DNA of 64,000 bases from Amoebidium appalachense (taxonomy: Eukaryota > Ichthyosporea), in the NCBI GenBank assembly GCA_963693365.1, contig CAVNZM010000004.1, positions 11,842,001 to 11,906,000 of the forward strand. Reading direction: 5' to 3'. The position numbers and the translations under genes are program-made. Shown here piece after piece: positions 1 to 11,719 of the stretch. The first letter of the stretch is position 1. The number at the start of each line of letters is the position of its first letter. The notes beneath the pieces were generated by a model. It worked only from the letters and a program-made list of their open reading frames with translations, was not told the DNA's origin and made no database searches.

Positions 1-62
1 CTCACTTTTGCTGTTCACGTCACGCTTTCCCTTTTTGTTTTGTTTACTTTCTAATATAAACC

Positions 63-72
63 TATTATAAAG
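63..72 (+). promoter_or_regulatory. TATA-like box upstream of the SDR gene
   Basis: The A/T-rich string TATTATAAAG lies about 140 bases before the first ATG of the short-chain dehydrogenase gene, a position compatible with a core promoter. There is no transcript evidence, and A/T-rich strings of this kind are common, so this is only a candidate. Confidence 0.25.
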
Positions 73-211
73 CCTTGTCCTCCTGTCACACAATACCCGT
101 AGGTTGGCCGTACTAGTAAACGAACTCGTTTTATAGGGAGCAAACACGTTTAGAGCAGGTTAAACCAATCTTGTCGTTCTGTTGTTGTCATCTTTCTTTG
201 AGGCTGTCACC

Positions 212-767
212 ATGTTGTCCCTGCAGTTAACCCGCAGTATGTGCAGTGGCCTTGGGCTATCAGGCCGAACCTACGCAACCCAGGTTGTCTTCTCTCAGCA
301 GCTTAGTTTGCGTTCCGTCCCATTACTGCTCAATCGACCGAATGGCTCATTCCACAATCCGTTCTCTACCCCACCCCAATCTACCCTAATGAGCTTTGTC
401 CAAATAACATGCGCTAATTGCTGCGACTCCTGCTGGTTTGCCTATAAATTGATCAACAGACTTTTTTCCTTATCACTGCACCTGGCCACAAATGCATCCC
501 TCCCCCCCCCCCCCCCCCCCCCCCCCCCAACACCCCCATCACCCACCCACCCCACCCTCCCCCTCACCCCCTCTTCCCCACTTTCCCATAGATGCATTGC
601 AACCTGAGAAACAGCTCTCCCTTTTGACGTCCAAGATCCTGTTGTGGGGCACGGAAAGCCGTCTGATTTATGTACAGGCCCCAAAAACAAACTACCCTCT
701 AACTTCAGTGTTTTCTTTGCTCAGTTCTTTCTCCCAAGGCGGTGTGTACCCAAACACACAATGCAGT

Positions 768-829
<62 letters not shown>

Positions 830-986
830 CACACAGGGAGGCAGCAAGGGTGTAGCCCTTATTGCCGGTGCCGGGGAGGGCTGTGGTGGGGCTGTGGCCC
901 GGCGATTTGCAAAGGCCGGATACACGGCCTGTGTGGTGCGAAGAACAGCAGACAAACTCGAACCCCTGGTAATGAAAAGGGCGCGG

Positions 987-1034
<48 letters not shown>

Positions 1035-1525
1035 AGAGGGGGGAGGGGGGGGAGGGGGGAGGGGGGAGGGATGAGGAGCACGGATGGATGGTGCATACTG
1101 TGAGTAGTTGGGGACTATGGTATCAAATTACGGAGTAGCCAACAATATGGTAGTCGTCCTTTGATAGAAGAAAGTAAGGAAGCAGAGACAGGGTTGCAGG
1201 AGCTGAATGGGGCGATTTAGTGATTATTGGAAATTTCCTGAGCTGCCCCCCCTCCCTCCTTCCCCACTGGTCATCCTACTCCCCGGGGGGGGGAGAGGGG
1301 GGGGGGGGGGGGGGGGGGGGAGATAACATTAGACCAAGTAAAGGAGATAAAAACAAAAAGGTCATTCATGAAGGAGTTGAAAACCTGGTGCCTCTTTTTC
1401 ACACTCAGTTTTCTGTAACAAATGTGATCCCGGTCACCCCCCCCCCCCCCCCCCCCCCCCTTTTCTCTGTTCCTCTCTCAGACCAGCTGTATGCCTGCTT
1501 GTGCTTGTTACTACATTCTTTAAGC

Positions 1526-1582
<57 letters not shown>

Positions 1583-1977
1583 TGTTTGTGTGTATGTGAG
1601 TATGTTTGTGTGTGTGGGTGTCTGTCAGGAAAATGGGTGTTTATTTGTTTGTTTGTTTTTTCTGTTTTGATTTTTTTTTTTTTTTTTTTTTTTGGGGGGG
1701 GGGGGAAGAGGGGGGTGCTAAAGCCTTGTGCAGGTGAAGCAGATTGAGGCAGATGGGGGCAAGAGCATTGCCTTTGGGGTTGATTGCCGAAAGGAAAGCG
1801 AGGTCGTGGACATGGTAGCTCACATCGAAAAAGAGGTACACCTATGTATTTCTACCACCACCTTCACTCCAACCGAAACTATGGTAGTAGTAATAGCAGT
1901 AATAATAGTTATAGTGCCTTTATAAGGCACACAAACACGGCCCCACACACCTTCCTTTGCTTGCTGTTTACCCCCCC

Positions 1978-2009
<32 letters not shown>

Positions 2010-2569
2010 CCCGCCCGCCCGCCCGCCCCAGCTCCCCGCTCCCCGCCGTGTTTTCTAGACACATTTTCTGTTTCCATTGAAGGTGCACACTTTGTTTGTG
2101 TGCGCTTGGGGGGGGGGAAGAGGGATGGTGGGATATTCTGTCTGTCTATTCCTAACAGCTGCTATTTCATTCATTCAGTCCATGAAATGTTGGTCTTGGT
2201 TCTCCAAGGTGTTTCTCTTCTTGAGGAAAGGGAAAAACTACCTCGAGAGGGAAAGGTGGTATGGGGTGGAGAGGGGGGGGGGGAAGGGGGGGGGGGGGGG
2301 GGGGGGGGATTGTTACTGTTACTGATCCTCATCTCCCCGGGACAGATTGGGCCAATCGAAGTGGCTGTGCACAACATTGGCGGGAATGTGAAGTTTGATA
2401 TCTGCGACACAACAGCAAAGAAATATTTCAAGGTACATACCCCTGTTGATGCTTGATTTCTGCTTGGCCGGTAGCCGTTGCCAGGAGGGGAGAGGAGTAT
2501 GGGGAAGAGCCTGGAGGAGTATGTATGTGTGTGTGTTTTTTTTTTTTTTTGGTTTTTTTTTTGGTTTTT

Positions 2570-2621
<52 letters not shown>

Positions 2622-3167
2622 GGGGGCCTGTAGCGAGGGGGTTGTTGCAATTTTTGCACACACGCATGCAGTATGGCAGTCATGTGATACGTAGTCGGCT
2701 TTCCTCCTGAGTCTTGCACATCCGGGCACACACACACACACTCACCCTCTCTTTCTCTCTCTCCCTTCTTTCTCCCTCCCCCCCCCCCCCCCCCCCCCCA
2801 CCCCACCCCACCCCATTTCCTCAAGATATGAGGGTTATCCCGCCATTTCTGCGAATCATCTCACGTGTTCTTCTCGTACAGGTGTGGGAGATGGCGTGCT
2901 TTTCCGGGTTTTTGATTGGGCGGGAGGCAGCCAAGCACATGCTGCCACGAGAGAGGGGCACCATTCTCTTCACAGGGGCCACGGCAAGTGTGAGGGGTGG
3001 CAGCGGGTTTGCTGCATTTTCTGGTGGGTTGTTTTTGGGTTTTTGTTTTGTTTTGTTTTGTTCGTTTGTTTGTTTTCTTGTTTTTTGTTTGTTAACATTG
3101 TTCTGTTTTTTTTTTGGTTCCCACCATCCCGAAGGGTTAGGTGTTGTTGTGTGTTTGTTTTTTTGCC

Positions 3168-3226
<59 letters not shown>

Positions 3227-3651
3227 TCTTCGGTTCTAGATAATACTTTTCTCGATTGCCATAAAGTGGCTTTAGTGTGCCACATCCATTCCCTCCAAGA
3301 GTTCTATTTACTCTGGTTTTTCTCGTTTCCTTTCGGAAACCCCTCTCAAAGTTGGCTATGCTTTTTGCTATAGGCGATCGAGTTCACCTTTTTCCTGGGC
3401 TATTGGTCAAGAAAGTTGCTCATATATCAGTTTCAATAAAGTAGGATTCGCCTTTTCACTTTCCTCTACAATACTGCATAAGAGATATACTATTTACTTA
3501 TTGTATATCTCGTCCTAGGGGCCAAACACGGTCTGCGTGCACTAGCCCAGAGCATGGCCCGTGAGTTGGGACCAAAGGGCATCCATGTAGGCCACATCAT
3601 CGTCGACGGTGCAATCGACACCCCATGGTGCGCATGCACTGCCCCTCCTCC

Positions 3652-3701
<50 letters not shown>

Positions 3702-4215
3702 TGGGGGGGGGGGGGGGGGGGGGGGGAGGCATACACACACACATACACACTGACGTACAAACACACTCACACACACACACACACATACACACACACACAC
3801 ACACCATTCTGGATCGGATTACAGCAGTTAACTATTCAACCTGCTTACCTCTACCATCCGATCTCCTAAAATGCAGCCTAACCCAATAACTCACCCTCTT
3901 GCTTTTTCAACATACATTCCTAACCAGTCCAGATTGCGTGCAGTAGGCTGACAAACTCTTGACAAAAAGGTTGTGCACAACATACTAAACACGGTAGAAG
4001 GCCCGGTCAACCCCAGGGCATGGGAAAGGGGCCGGCAGCCGGGAGGGGGAGGGGGGGGGGGGGGGGGGTCTCGAAGCAGGATATATAGCACATGAAGGAT
4101 GTATGTGCTTGGCTACGGCTTAGGGAAATGAGAAGTGTACTGAATGGATTTGTTACTTAGGTGTGGGGGATCACCAATATCCATTTTCTGAATCACGCCG
4201 GCTGTGAAATCTGTG

Positions 4216-4289
<74 letters not shown>

Positions 4290-4531
4290 CATTCTCTCCC
4301 TCCCTCCCTCTCCAGCAACATAAATAAACACTTTCACCATTGCCCAATGACTCAACCAAGCACACCTACAGGATCGAGCAGATGTTTGGAGACAAGTATG
4401 CCGAGCTGATCAGCAAGGACGGCATTCTACAGCCAGATGCCATTGCCGAGACATACTACATGCTGCACACCCAGCCTAGGTCCGCATGGACACACGAGAT
4501 TGATGTGCGCCCGTGGATGGAAAAGTGGTAG
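212..4531 (+). CDS. Short-chain dehydrogenase/reductase (SDR), probably mitochondrial, atypical active site
   Basis: Seven exons join in phase: 212-283, 837-968, 1734-1835, 2346-2432, 2882-3023, 3519-3627, 4372-4531, giving 267 residues, a normal length for a classical SDR plus a leader. Residues 1-24 are rich in Arg, Ser and Leu without acids and look like a mitochondrial presequence. A Rossmann nucleotide-binding loop GAGEGCG is at 35-41, and HNIGGN at 111-116 matches the SDR NxGG element. The catalytic YxxxK motif reads FSGAK at 177-181, so Tyr is Phe. The residue 13 before it, normally the catalytic Ser, is Ala164. The block from 187 to about 208 (LAQSMARELGPKGIHV) is conserved. From memory, a bacterial SDR subgroup of unknown substrate shares this Phe, so it may be a family trait rather than damage. 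Substrate and direction of reaction cannot be told. Introns carry (CA)n, (GT)n and C or G runs. Confidence 0.9.
769..828. repeat. (CA)n microsatellite ending at the 3' splice site of SDR exon 2
   Basis: About 30 CA units, followed by CTACACACAG and then exon 2 at 837. The repeat supplies the sequence immediately before the acceptor AG in place of an ordinary pyrimidine tract. Confidence 0.9.
3171..3225. repeat. Poly-G tract, about 55 bases, in SDR intron 5
   Basis: An uninterrupted G run inside the intron between exons 5 and 6. It can form G-quadruplexes in DNA and in the transcript. The exact length is likely to vary between reads. Confidence 0.9.
4217..4285. repeat. Poly-C tract with one T-containing interruption in SDR intron 6
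   Basis: About 69 bases of C broken once by a short TCT-type interruption, some 85 bases before the acceptor of exon 7. It is typical of the homopolymer runs in nearly every intron of this window. Confidence 0.9.
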
Positions 4532-4674
4532 GATGACTGGCAGACAACTTTTGTGCCATACAGAAATATGGTACTGTCGGGCTACAGTGATATTATGATC
4601 ATGTGATTATGATTTAGTTGGGCATGTTGTACTAATAATGGCATCTTTAAATTTGTGGGGGGCTTCCTTTTCCC

Positions 4675-4711
<37 letters not shown>

Positions 4712-5282
4712 GCACTTGCACTAGAAACCTTCTGTGCATACAGCATGTCAATCAGTAGCATAGTTAACGGTTAATTGGTGAATATCTGGTAGGAGGCTAC
4801 TGTACTTGTTAAACACGAGGGCGGTGTACTTCCATTGCATTGGTTCAACGAAAAATGTTGAGTGAATCATACTTAAGCTTAAATGGACCAAAACAAATAA
4901 ATGGTAGTAGACATACACATATTATCATCTACGTTACTGCGCGGCAGGAAGTATGTTGCAGAGTTTGACCTTCACGATAGTGCATATGCAACATCTTTGC
5001 TGTTAGACAGTGTCATATTGGGTTTTCATACGATGACCTCACCCAGCAAGACTGGAGTGCTCACAGAGGCTCACAGAGATGTATTGTTTTTGTGATAGCA
5101 GTAATACAGAGATAGCAGTATTACAGAACTTTTCGGACGGGATGGGTGGGGTTTCTCATAGAGTGTATACATAGCTTGCTAGCAGGTGTGTGTACATGAC
5201 ATTGTGGCACTTGCAACACCTGTGGACGATTACGAAATTCTCAAATTAGACAAGCAGTCGAACGAAAAACGCAACCATGATA
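4532..5282. other. Convergent intergenic region between the SDR and PDZ genes
   Basis: This holds both 3' ends. A G run lies at about 4678-4710. AATAAA-like strings near 4893 could serve the plus-strand SDR transcript. The rest is unique sequence without a convincing ORF. Confidence 0.6.
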
Positions 5283-6365
5283 TCAAGGTTTTGTAAGCAT
5301 GATCTCTCCGACCTCGGCATCAGTAGGTTTCACGAGCAGTACCTTAACTACCGGCCCGCCTGTAATTAGCCGCCTGACAATTTGCTCGTTAGGCTCACCC
5401 TCTACCCGTGTGCCATTTACACTCACAATCTTCATCTGAAGGGGAAGTTGTGCTTGCTGTGCAGGAGATCCGGGGTGCACTTCTACAATTATCCCCCTAC
5501 GTACACCCACACCCAACCTTTCTGCACCTGTGGGACGGCGAAGTACGTACTCTTTCTCTTCGGGCTTTTCCTCCTTCCGACCACCCAGACCCTGCAAAGC
5601 AACTTCTTGGAAATCACCACCCAGATCGGTTGCGGGCGGTGCCGTTGCCTGGGATGCTAGCGACCGTTTACGCTCTTGCATGTCTTGAACGGTAGGGATC
5701 ACTACCGAAGAGCGACGACGTGGGGTTTCCGTGGTGGTATATGATGCAACTGGTTTTGGGCTCTCCGTCACCGTTGCCGAATCGGTTGAGGTCAGAGACG
5801 ATCCACTCATGGTTTCGAGTGTGTTTGTTGGGCTAAGGCCCATGGTGGGGGTAATGGGGCGCATCTTTGAGCGGAAGCTAGCACGCGTGCCTGAGGGGGT
5901 CGTCGGGGCTGATGTTGGTGCAGCATTAGGAGCTACGCACTCCTCTGGTGCAGAGGAAGATGAAACACTGTTCTTTCGCAGCCTTCGGACGAGATTCGCA
6001 CTCCCCTGCCCTGTGTGCGTAAGGGGGATTGTTGATAAAATCGTTGCCAGAGGGGTAGCCTGTGCCATAAAAGACGACCTTCGACTGTTTGGAGAGCAGG
6101 GGTTGCTTCTTACAGTGGCTGAGACGCGCCTGGTTATAGTGGCTCTTTTTTGTGTGGGCAGGACAGTTGGGCTTGCTTCGCTGGCCGAGTCATCTTCTGA
6201 AATGGGATCTACCGTTACATCGCTACCTGAGGCTTTAAGGGCTTCTGCAAGTCCATGCTTAAAGGCTATCTCAGCTGCGCTCTTACTGCGTCGTATACCC
6301 GCTGTGTGGCTGGAATCATCAAACTGCTCGGAGGTTGGAGCCTCGAACGCTACCTCAGTTGCCAT
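5283..6365 (-). CDS. PDZ-domain protein with a Ser/Thr-rich N-terminus
   Basis: A single uninterrupted 360-codon frame, intronless unlike its neighbours. Residues 1-265 are low in predicted structure and rich in Ser, Thr, Pro and Ala. Residues about 272-347 form a PDZ domain: the carboxylate-binding loop is LGVGV (284-288), followed by a strand GIIVEVHPGSPA, then KIVSVNGTRVEG and a helix EQIVRRLI. PDZ domains bind C-terminal peptides of partner proteins, so a scaffold or adaptor role is likely. The disordered part has several basophilic-kinase sites, RRxS or RxxS type: RRSKS (25-29), RRVS (79-82), RRSS (95-98), RKNS (130-133), RRSS (217-220) and RKRS (232-235). The ATG at 6365 opens the frame and nothing upstream extends it. 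The domain call is firm; partner and pathway are unknown. Confidence 0.78.
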   Translation of the reverse strand: MATEVAFEAPTSEQFDDSSHTAGIRRSKSAAEIAFKHGLAEALKASGSDVTVDPISEDDSASEASPTVLPTQKRATITRRVSATVRSNPCSPNSRRSSFMAQATPLATILSTIPLTHTGQGSANLVRRLRKNSVSSSSAPEECVAPNAAPTSAPTTPSGTRASFRSKMRPITPTMGLSPTNTLETMSGSSLTSTDSATVTESPKPVASYTTTETPRRRSSVVIPTVQDMQERKRSLASQATAPPATDLGGDFQEVALQGLGGRKEEKPEEKEYVLRRPTGAERLGVGVRRGIIVEVHPGSPAQQAQLPLQMKIVSVNGTRVEGEPNEQIVRRLITGGPVVKVLLVKPTDAEVGEIMLTKP

Positions 6366-7935
6366 CCTGCAGCCGCATCGAAAGAAAGCAGGTGGTCGTG
6401 TTTACTGACTAAGAAATTGTGTGCGTGGGAAGAAAAAGGTTTGACGATAGTTTGTAAACTTGAAAGAATCAAGGAAATCGGGTGAAAGACTACCACGCCG
6501 TTCACCTCGCTGATAACGATCTCACCCGTAACAACAATGAACTAAACTGGCTAAGGTTTGAATACAGGTTGGGGGCAAGAAGTAACAGTTTGCTAATGAA
6601 ATTGCCCCAGCTGATCAGCCGTTCAGCGTGCCTAACTACAACTAATTTTCCCTTAAACTCAAGTCAATACTAAAGAGCTTGACATTGGCGAGTTGACGCA
6701 GAGCAGAAAATAACGGAACAGAGCGCAAAGAACAGGTGAGGTGGCCACGCAACTAAAACGAAGGGAAGTGAAGTGAACCCGTTCAGTCAAAACATGTACC
6801 CCTACATAGAAATTGCTAGCCAATCATTTCAAGGATCTGTGAATTGAATAGATTGCCTTCTTTGTTACATGACCTTAATCCAATAATAGCACACGCCCTG
6901 CTGGCCCAGCTGTAACACTGTCACTGAGGACAGTCACCTATTTTGGAAACAGCTTTACGCCTAATACAAAACTCGTTTTTTAAATACAGCAGATGGCTCT
7001 CTTATAAGAACATATTGTTTAGCTCTACAATAGTACTGAGGCCATTATTGTGTGGAGTGTGGTTGCTCGGAACTTTCGTTGACCTCGCTGATCATATGTA
7101 TTGTCTCATTCCTTGGAATTATCAGTTTTATTGGCCAATAGTTAGGCTGTAGCGTAATTTACGCATCGCCGGAGAAGCCATGGCTGTGGTGCTGTCAGAG
7201 CCAATTATGTTGTACGTATGACGTCATGTGGTGCGCCGCCGTTTATTCGAGGGCCCGCCTAAGCTTGCCAACGGTTTGTTTCGACACGGTAACGTCGTTT
7301 TTCACAGGCGTATCTGGTTGGGAGGAAGTATTGTTGGCCTTGCTGCCGACACCTCATCACAGCCCATATACATTTGGGGGAATGTGCTGTTTATTAACGA
7401 CGTGTAGGTTTAACGACATGTAGGTTACATTTCGTAAATGATCTTAAAAAACAGCACGTTCTCCCCCTTTCCGACATGCCGTGATCAATAATCGGCTAGT
7501 TTGGGGCACCATTCGGGCACACAGCAACACACAGCACACGGTACCGTTGGCACAGCCCACACAGCACACATAGCATGCATACACAACCACTAATAAACTG
7601 CTGGAAAAGTGCTGGAATCAAGTGCTGGAAAAATTACGAAGTAACGTTGCACCTACACCTTGGGTTGCCCGCCAGGTAGTAGTGTAACAAATGATTTGCT
7701 CGAAATCCTAGCACCAGGAAAGTAATGATTTCGAGTGCCAGGAACACGAATGCCCATTCTACAAGTGTTATTCGAGTATTTTTTTTTGTCTGAAACAGTT
7801 CGAATGTGTAGAACTCTGTCAGCTGTATTAGACCACAATCTTACGACACATCATGCTGATCATACCTACAAATAATGTTAACCCTAGGCCTCCATCAGGG
7901 CCTCCCTCCTCCTTGCCCACACCTCAGGATCCGGA
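6366..7935. other. Geneless stretch upstream of the PDZ gene
   Basis: Unique sequence with little microsatellite, presumably including the minus-strand PDZ promoter next to 6365. It contains a small foldback (7376-7467). Open frames are under 70 codons and look random. No gene is recognised. Confidence 0.5.
7376..7467. repeat. Small imperfect inverted repeat, possible foldback element
   Basis: Left arm GGGGGAATGTGCTGTTTATT at 7376 pairs with the reverse complement of the right arm ending at 7467 (GGGGGAGAACGTGCTGTTTT), with one small gap. The spacer contains two tandem copies of a 15-base unit ACGACRTGTAGGTTT. No clear target-site duplication is seen. Confidence 0.5.
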
Positions 7936-8284
7936 GCAGAATTATTCTACTGAAAGCAGAATTATTCTGGTGAAAGCAGAATTGTTCTGCAAGAGCAGAA
8001 TTATTCTGCAAAAAGTAGAATCATTCTGCTTTTCACCGAATTATCTGCTTTAAGCAGAATCATTCTGCTTTTAGCAGAGTTATTTCGCAAGAAGCAGAAT
8101 TATTCTGCTCAAGGCAACAGATTAAGCTTGCTTTCAGCACAACATTTTTGCTTTTCGCAGAATAATTCTGCTGTTTGCAGAATAGTTCTGTTGTTAGCAG
8201 AATAATGTTGCTTTTGCAGAATAATTCTGCTTTTGCTTAATTATTCTGCAAAAGAACAACTCAGCTGTTGCAGAATAATTCTGC
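7936..8284. repeat. Array of about 17 copies of a 15-base palindrome with overall dyad symmetry
   Basis: Copies of GCAGAATNATTCTGC recur about every 20 bases, separated by short A-rich or T-rich spacers. In the left half (7936 to about 8109) the core reads GAATTATTC or a one-base variant. In the right half (8157-8284) most copies read GAATAATTC, the reverse complement. The centre near 8110-8150 holds degenerate copies and an AAGCTT. The block is therefore both an array of small hairpins and one large inverted repeat able to form a cruciform. No ORF runs through it. Function is unknown. Confidence 0.85.
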
Positions 8285-8815
8285 TTGGAGTAATGTTGGC
8301 TCTTGACGATGTGGTTGAACCCTCCTCTGTGAGGTTGTCAGAGGTGAAACGTTAGGGCCCTTAGTAAAATATATAATCTGTGCTTGTGAGACGGTGTGGG
8401 TGTGTGTGGGTGTTTGTATGTCTGTGTGCGCGTGTGCACGCACGCTGTACATGTGTGTGTGCGTGCGCACGCATGAGTGCGTGGATTCCTATGCATTCTG
8501 TGCGCGCGCGTACAGCGCGTACCAAGCGGCTGACGGTGCGTGTGTTTGGTTTTGTGTGTGTGTGTGTGACAAGAAGAAGATTTGTGTGACTGTGTGTGTT
8601 CACTACAATCGCACTCAGAGCCGGTGTTGATGTCTGTATGGCATCACACGTATTAGGGATTCTTGAATTTGAAATGAAGGGGCGAGGGGAGTAGCAAAAA
8701 TCGACGTCCCCCCGGGGTGGCACCCCCCTTCCCATTCCTCCGGGGATGGAAAGACCCCTTGAAGTTCCTCCGCGCAGAGGTTGCCTGCCCTCCCCCCCCC
8801 CCCCCCCACCCACCC

Positions 8816-8862
<47 letters not shown>

Positions 8863-9712
8863 ACAGCAGCCGCCCACCCACCCGCCCGGCGCGTGTGCGT
8901 GATCGATGGCAAAGATTTCTTTCCGGATCCACCCTTGCAACCTGTAGATCTAGAGGCTCTTTTAATACAGTAATCGTTAATATATTTAATGTATATTTAA
9001 TGCATGAATCATTCATGACGGGAGGACAGGTTATCGCACTCACGTAAAGTGTTTGTTTGCTTATCTGTGTGGCGGGGGATGTATGCGTGTCCATGGTTTG
9101 GGTGAGTGATATATCTGCATGTTCATGTCGAGTGCGCATCGCTGGTTTGCATTGTGTGCCTTTTTGTGCATGTGTGGTACATGTGTGTGCAGGTGTGTGT
9201 GAAGAAAATACGTGTGAAGCTTTTGTGCATGTGTGTGCGCGCACAGAGGGGAGATTGGAAACGAGTCCCTCCCAAGCCCGTGAAGGGAGGGGGAAGCGCA
9301 CAGGGGGGAGGGGGGGGGGGGGGGGGGATTCGAGCATGATCGTACGGTGTAGCCTGAGTTTCAGGTGAATCAGCTCAAGTATTTCTGTTATAATAGTAGG
9401 CGGCAATATTTAGGTTGTGGGAATGCAGTGTACCATTGCCAAATCCTAGTATTCAGAATATGATCAGGTTATCTGACACATCATGGCAGCCTGTGGGGTT
9501 CCCCCCCAAGGACCTGGCCTCGTCCGAGTAGGAGGCCCTATCCCCCCCCCCCCCCCCCCCGGGCCCCCTTCCCCCCTCCCCCCCCCTCCCCCTCCCCCCC
9601 CTCCCCCCCCCCCTCCCCCCGGGCCCCTCTCCCTCTGCTAGTTTGAGGGGTGGACGGCCTCTGGGGTGGGGGGGAGGGGGGGGCGCGGAGGGGCCCACTG
9701 TGCAAACCCCCC

Positions 9713-9744
<32 letters not shown>

Positions 9745-11684
9745 TCCCCCCAAGTAATACTACTACCCGCCTCCCCGTTCCTGATGATCAAGAATCCATC
9801 ATAAATATCGTATGTTATTTTGAATTTGCAAATCATATGATCGATATCATGTCAACTTGTCGAATTATCACATTGCATATATAGCTGAACTCACAACCTA
9901 CACATGTGCACACGTGCTATCAGCAAGGGTTTCTGTTTCCTAGAAAATAATTTTGTACATAATATAAACGACCAAAAAAAGTAGGAATTCACGGCCTCTG
10001 TCTGTATCAGCATGTCCTCCCTCTCTTCTAGCACTGTAGCAATAAGCTGAAACATATATATGCGCAGATCACACGCGTGAGGTTGCTGATTGTCTCCAAA
10101 AAAACACTGCGCGTAGGTATAGCCGCTCAGAGACTGCGAGGGTCGGCAAAGGATCAGACCACAATAAAATTTGGATTTTCTTTTCCTTGGATTGTGGGAT
10201 GTTTCTTTTCAAATGTTTCTTTTCCTGTATCCTTCTTGTTGTTTTCTCGCTTTCCTTTTATTATGCGTGTACGTACATGTGTGTGTGCGTGCGTGCGTGC
10301 GCGCGCGCGTGTGTGTGAATATATCCGCCATTGCCAAATGCAGAATCATCCTCAATGATTCGCACACGTGCAATATTAATCTTTTGTGTGTTTCGTATAT
10401 GTTTTAGTTGTTCGACGTAATTGGTCACAGTGTCCATTTCGTTTTGGAATTCTAGCAAATGCATATGCTGTGTCATGTTAACGACCTGAATGCATGTGAA
10501 CACGTGAAAACCTACACGTGCACATGCTTGTACTGCATGTTGCACTTACAGCAGGTTGTGTGGCCAATATAATATGTAGCGGCACCGCACACACACATTT
10601 GCAGACTTTCACTGATTAGACAACAATCTAGAGCACTGTACGAAACATGTAGAAGTTTTGCTTCTCACAAAACCAGCCCGGCAACGAGAAATCAGGTGAA
10701 TGGGTACACCATGGGACGAGGTTGAAGGAGCGTCGAAGGGGGGGGGGGGGGGAGAAGGGGGCGGAGGAAAGGCTTGTGGTATACATATTGTTTGGCGGCA
10801 TGCCCGGATAACCTGTTTCTAGCACCAAGGCCAGACAACCATTCCACCTATACATGGGTACAATAGATATCCGAATATGACATACATGGCTATGTACATA
10901 TGAAGGAGCATCACTGGAAGTCCACCATGCCCACAACATTACTGTACAAACGTGAAAGGCCATGGTCCCCTGAGCAAGCATGTACGCCCAAGTCTAAATA
11001 ACTAACGATGTACACATGCTAACCCGAGAACCGTGCAATATGATTGATATTTTTGCCTCACCAAGCCCATTCCTACGAGGTTAACAAGCAACGAGAAAAT
11101 AGTAGACATGCCTTTCGTCAACCAATACTTATCACTTTGTGTCCCTTCATACTGCATGTGACCCAAAAGCATACCCAGTAAATCCGGCAGCCTACGGTGT
11201 TCTTGAGTGTGCAAACGGGTGAACCCCTGTGCGCGCGATATCCATAACACAAAAGATTGCACCATATCACACAGCCGCACAGACTACAACCTCTTCACTG
11301 TTTGAACCATAAAAAACAGAGTAAAGTCGCCCAATCTTTCTGCTACCGGCCACCCACTAAGTACATTTTCAAGGGGTTGCCCCGACTGCCGAGTCTGCTT
11401 CACTATCCGGGGCAGTAGTCTGTGGCTGTGTATCGACAGTGCCGCTGTCTGAGTCTCTAAGGGCCTGGGTGATGGGCACAATGGAGGCTACCCGTTTGAC
11501 TTCGCTGTGCTCGTGGATGCTCTCTCTGCACAGGGAGAATACGAGTCAATGTCTGTCACAATATCTATGCCACACTGCCTCTCCACACTGCCTCCCCCCC
11601 CCCCCTCCCCCCCCCCAAAAAAAACGAGACCCGTCAACATTCTTCCATGTGAGTTCAACAGTCTTCCATTGTCAAATCCCTCCC

Positions 11685-11719
<35 letters not shown>

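Noticed and set aside
7936-8284. CRISPR array
   Set aside because: Repeats of 15 bases at 20-base spacing leave no true spacers, the copies are degenerate and palindromic, and the window is eukaryotic.
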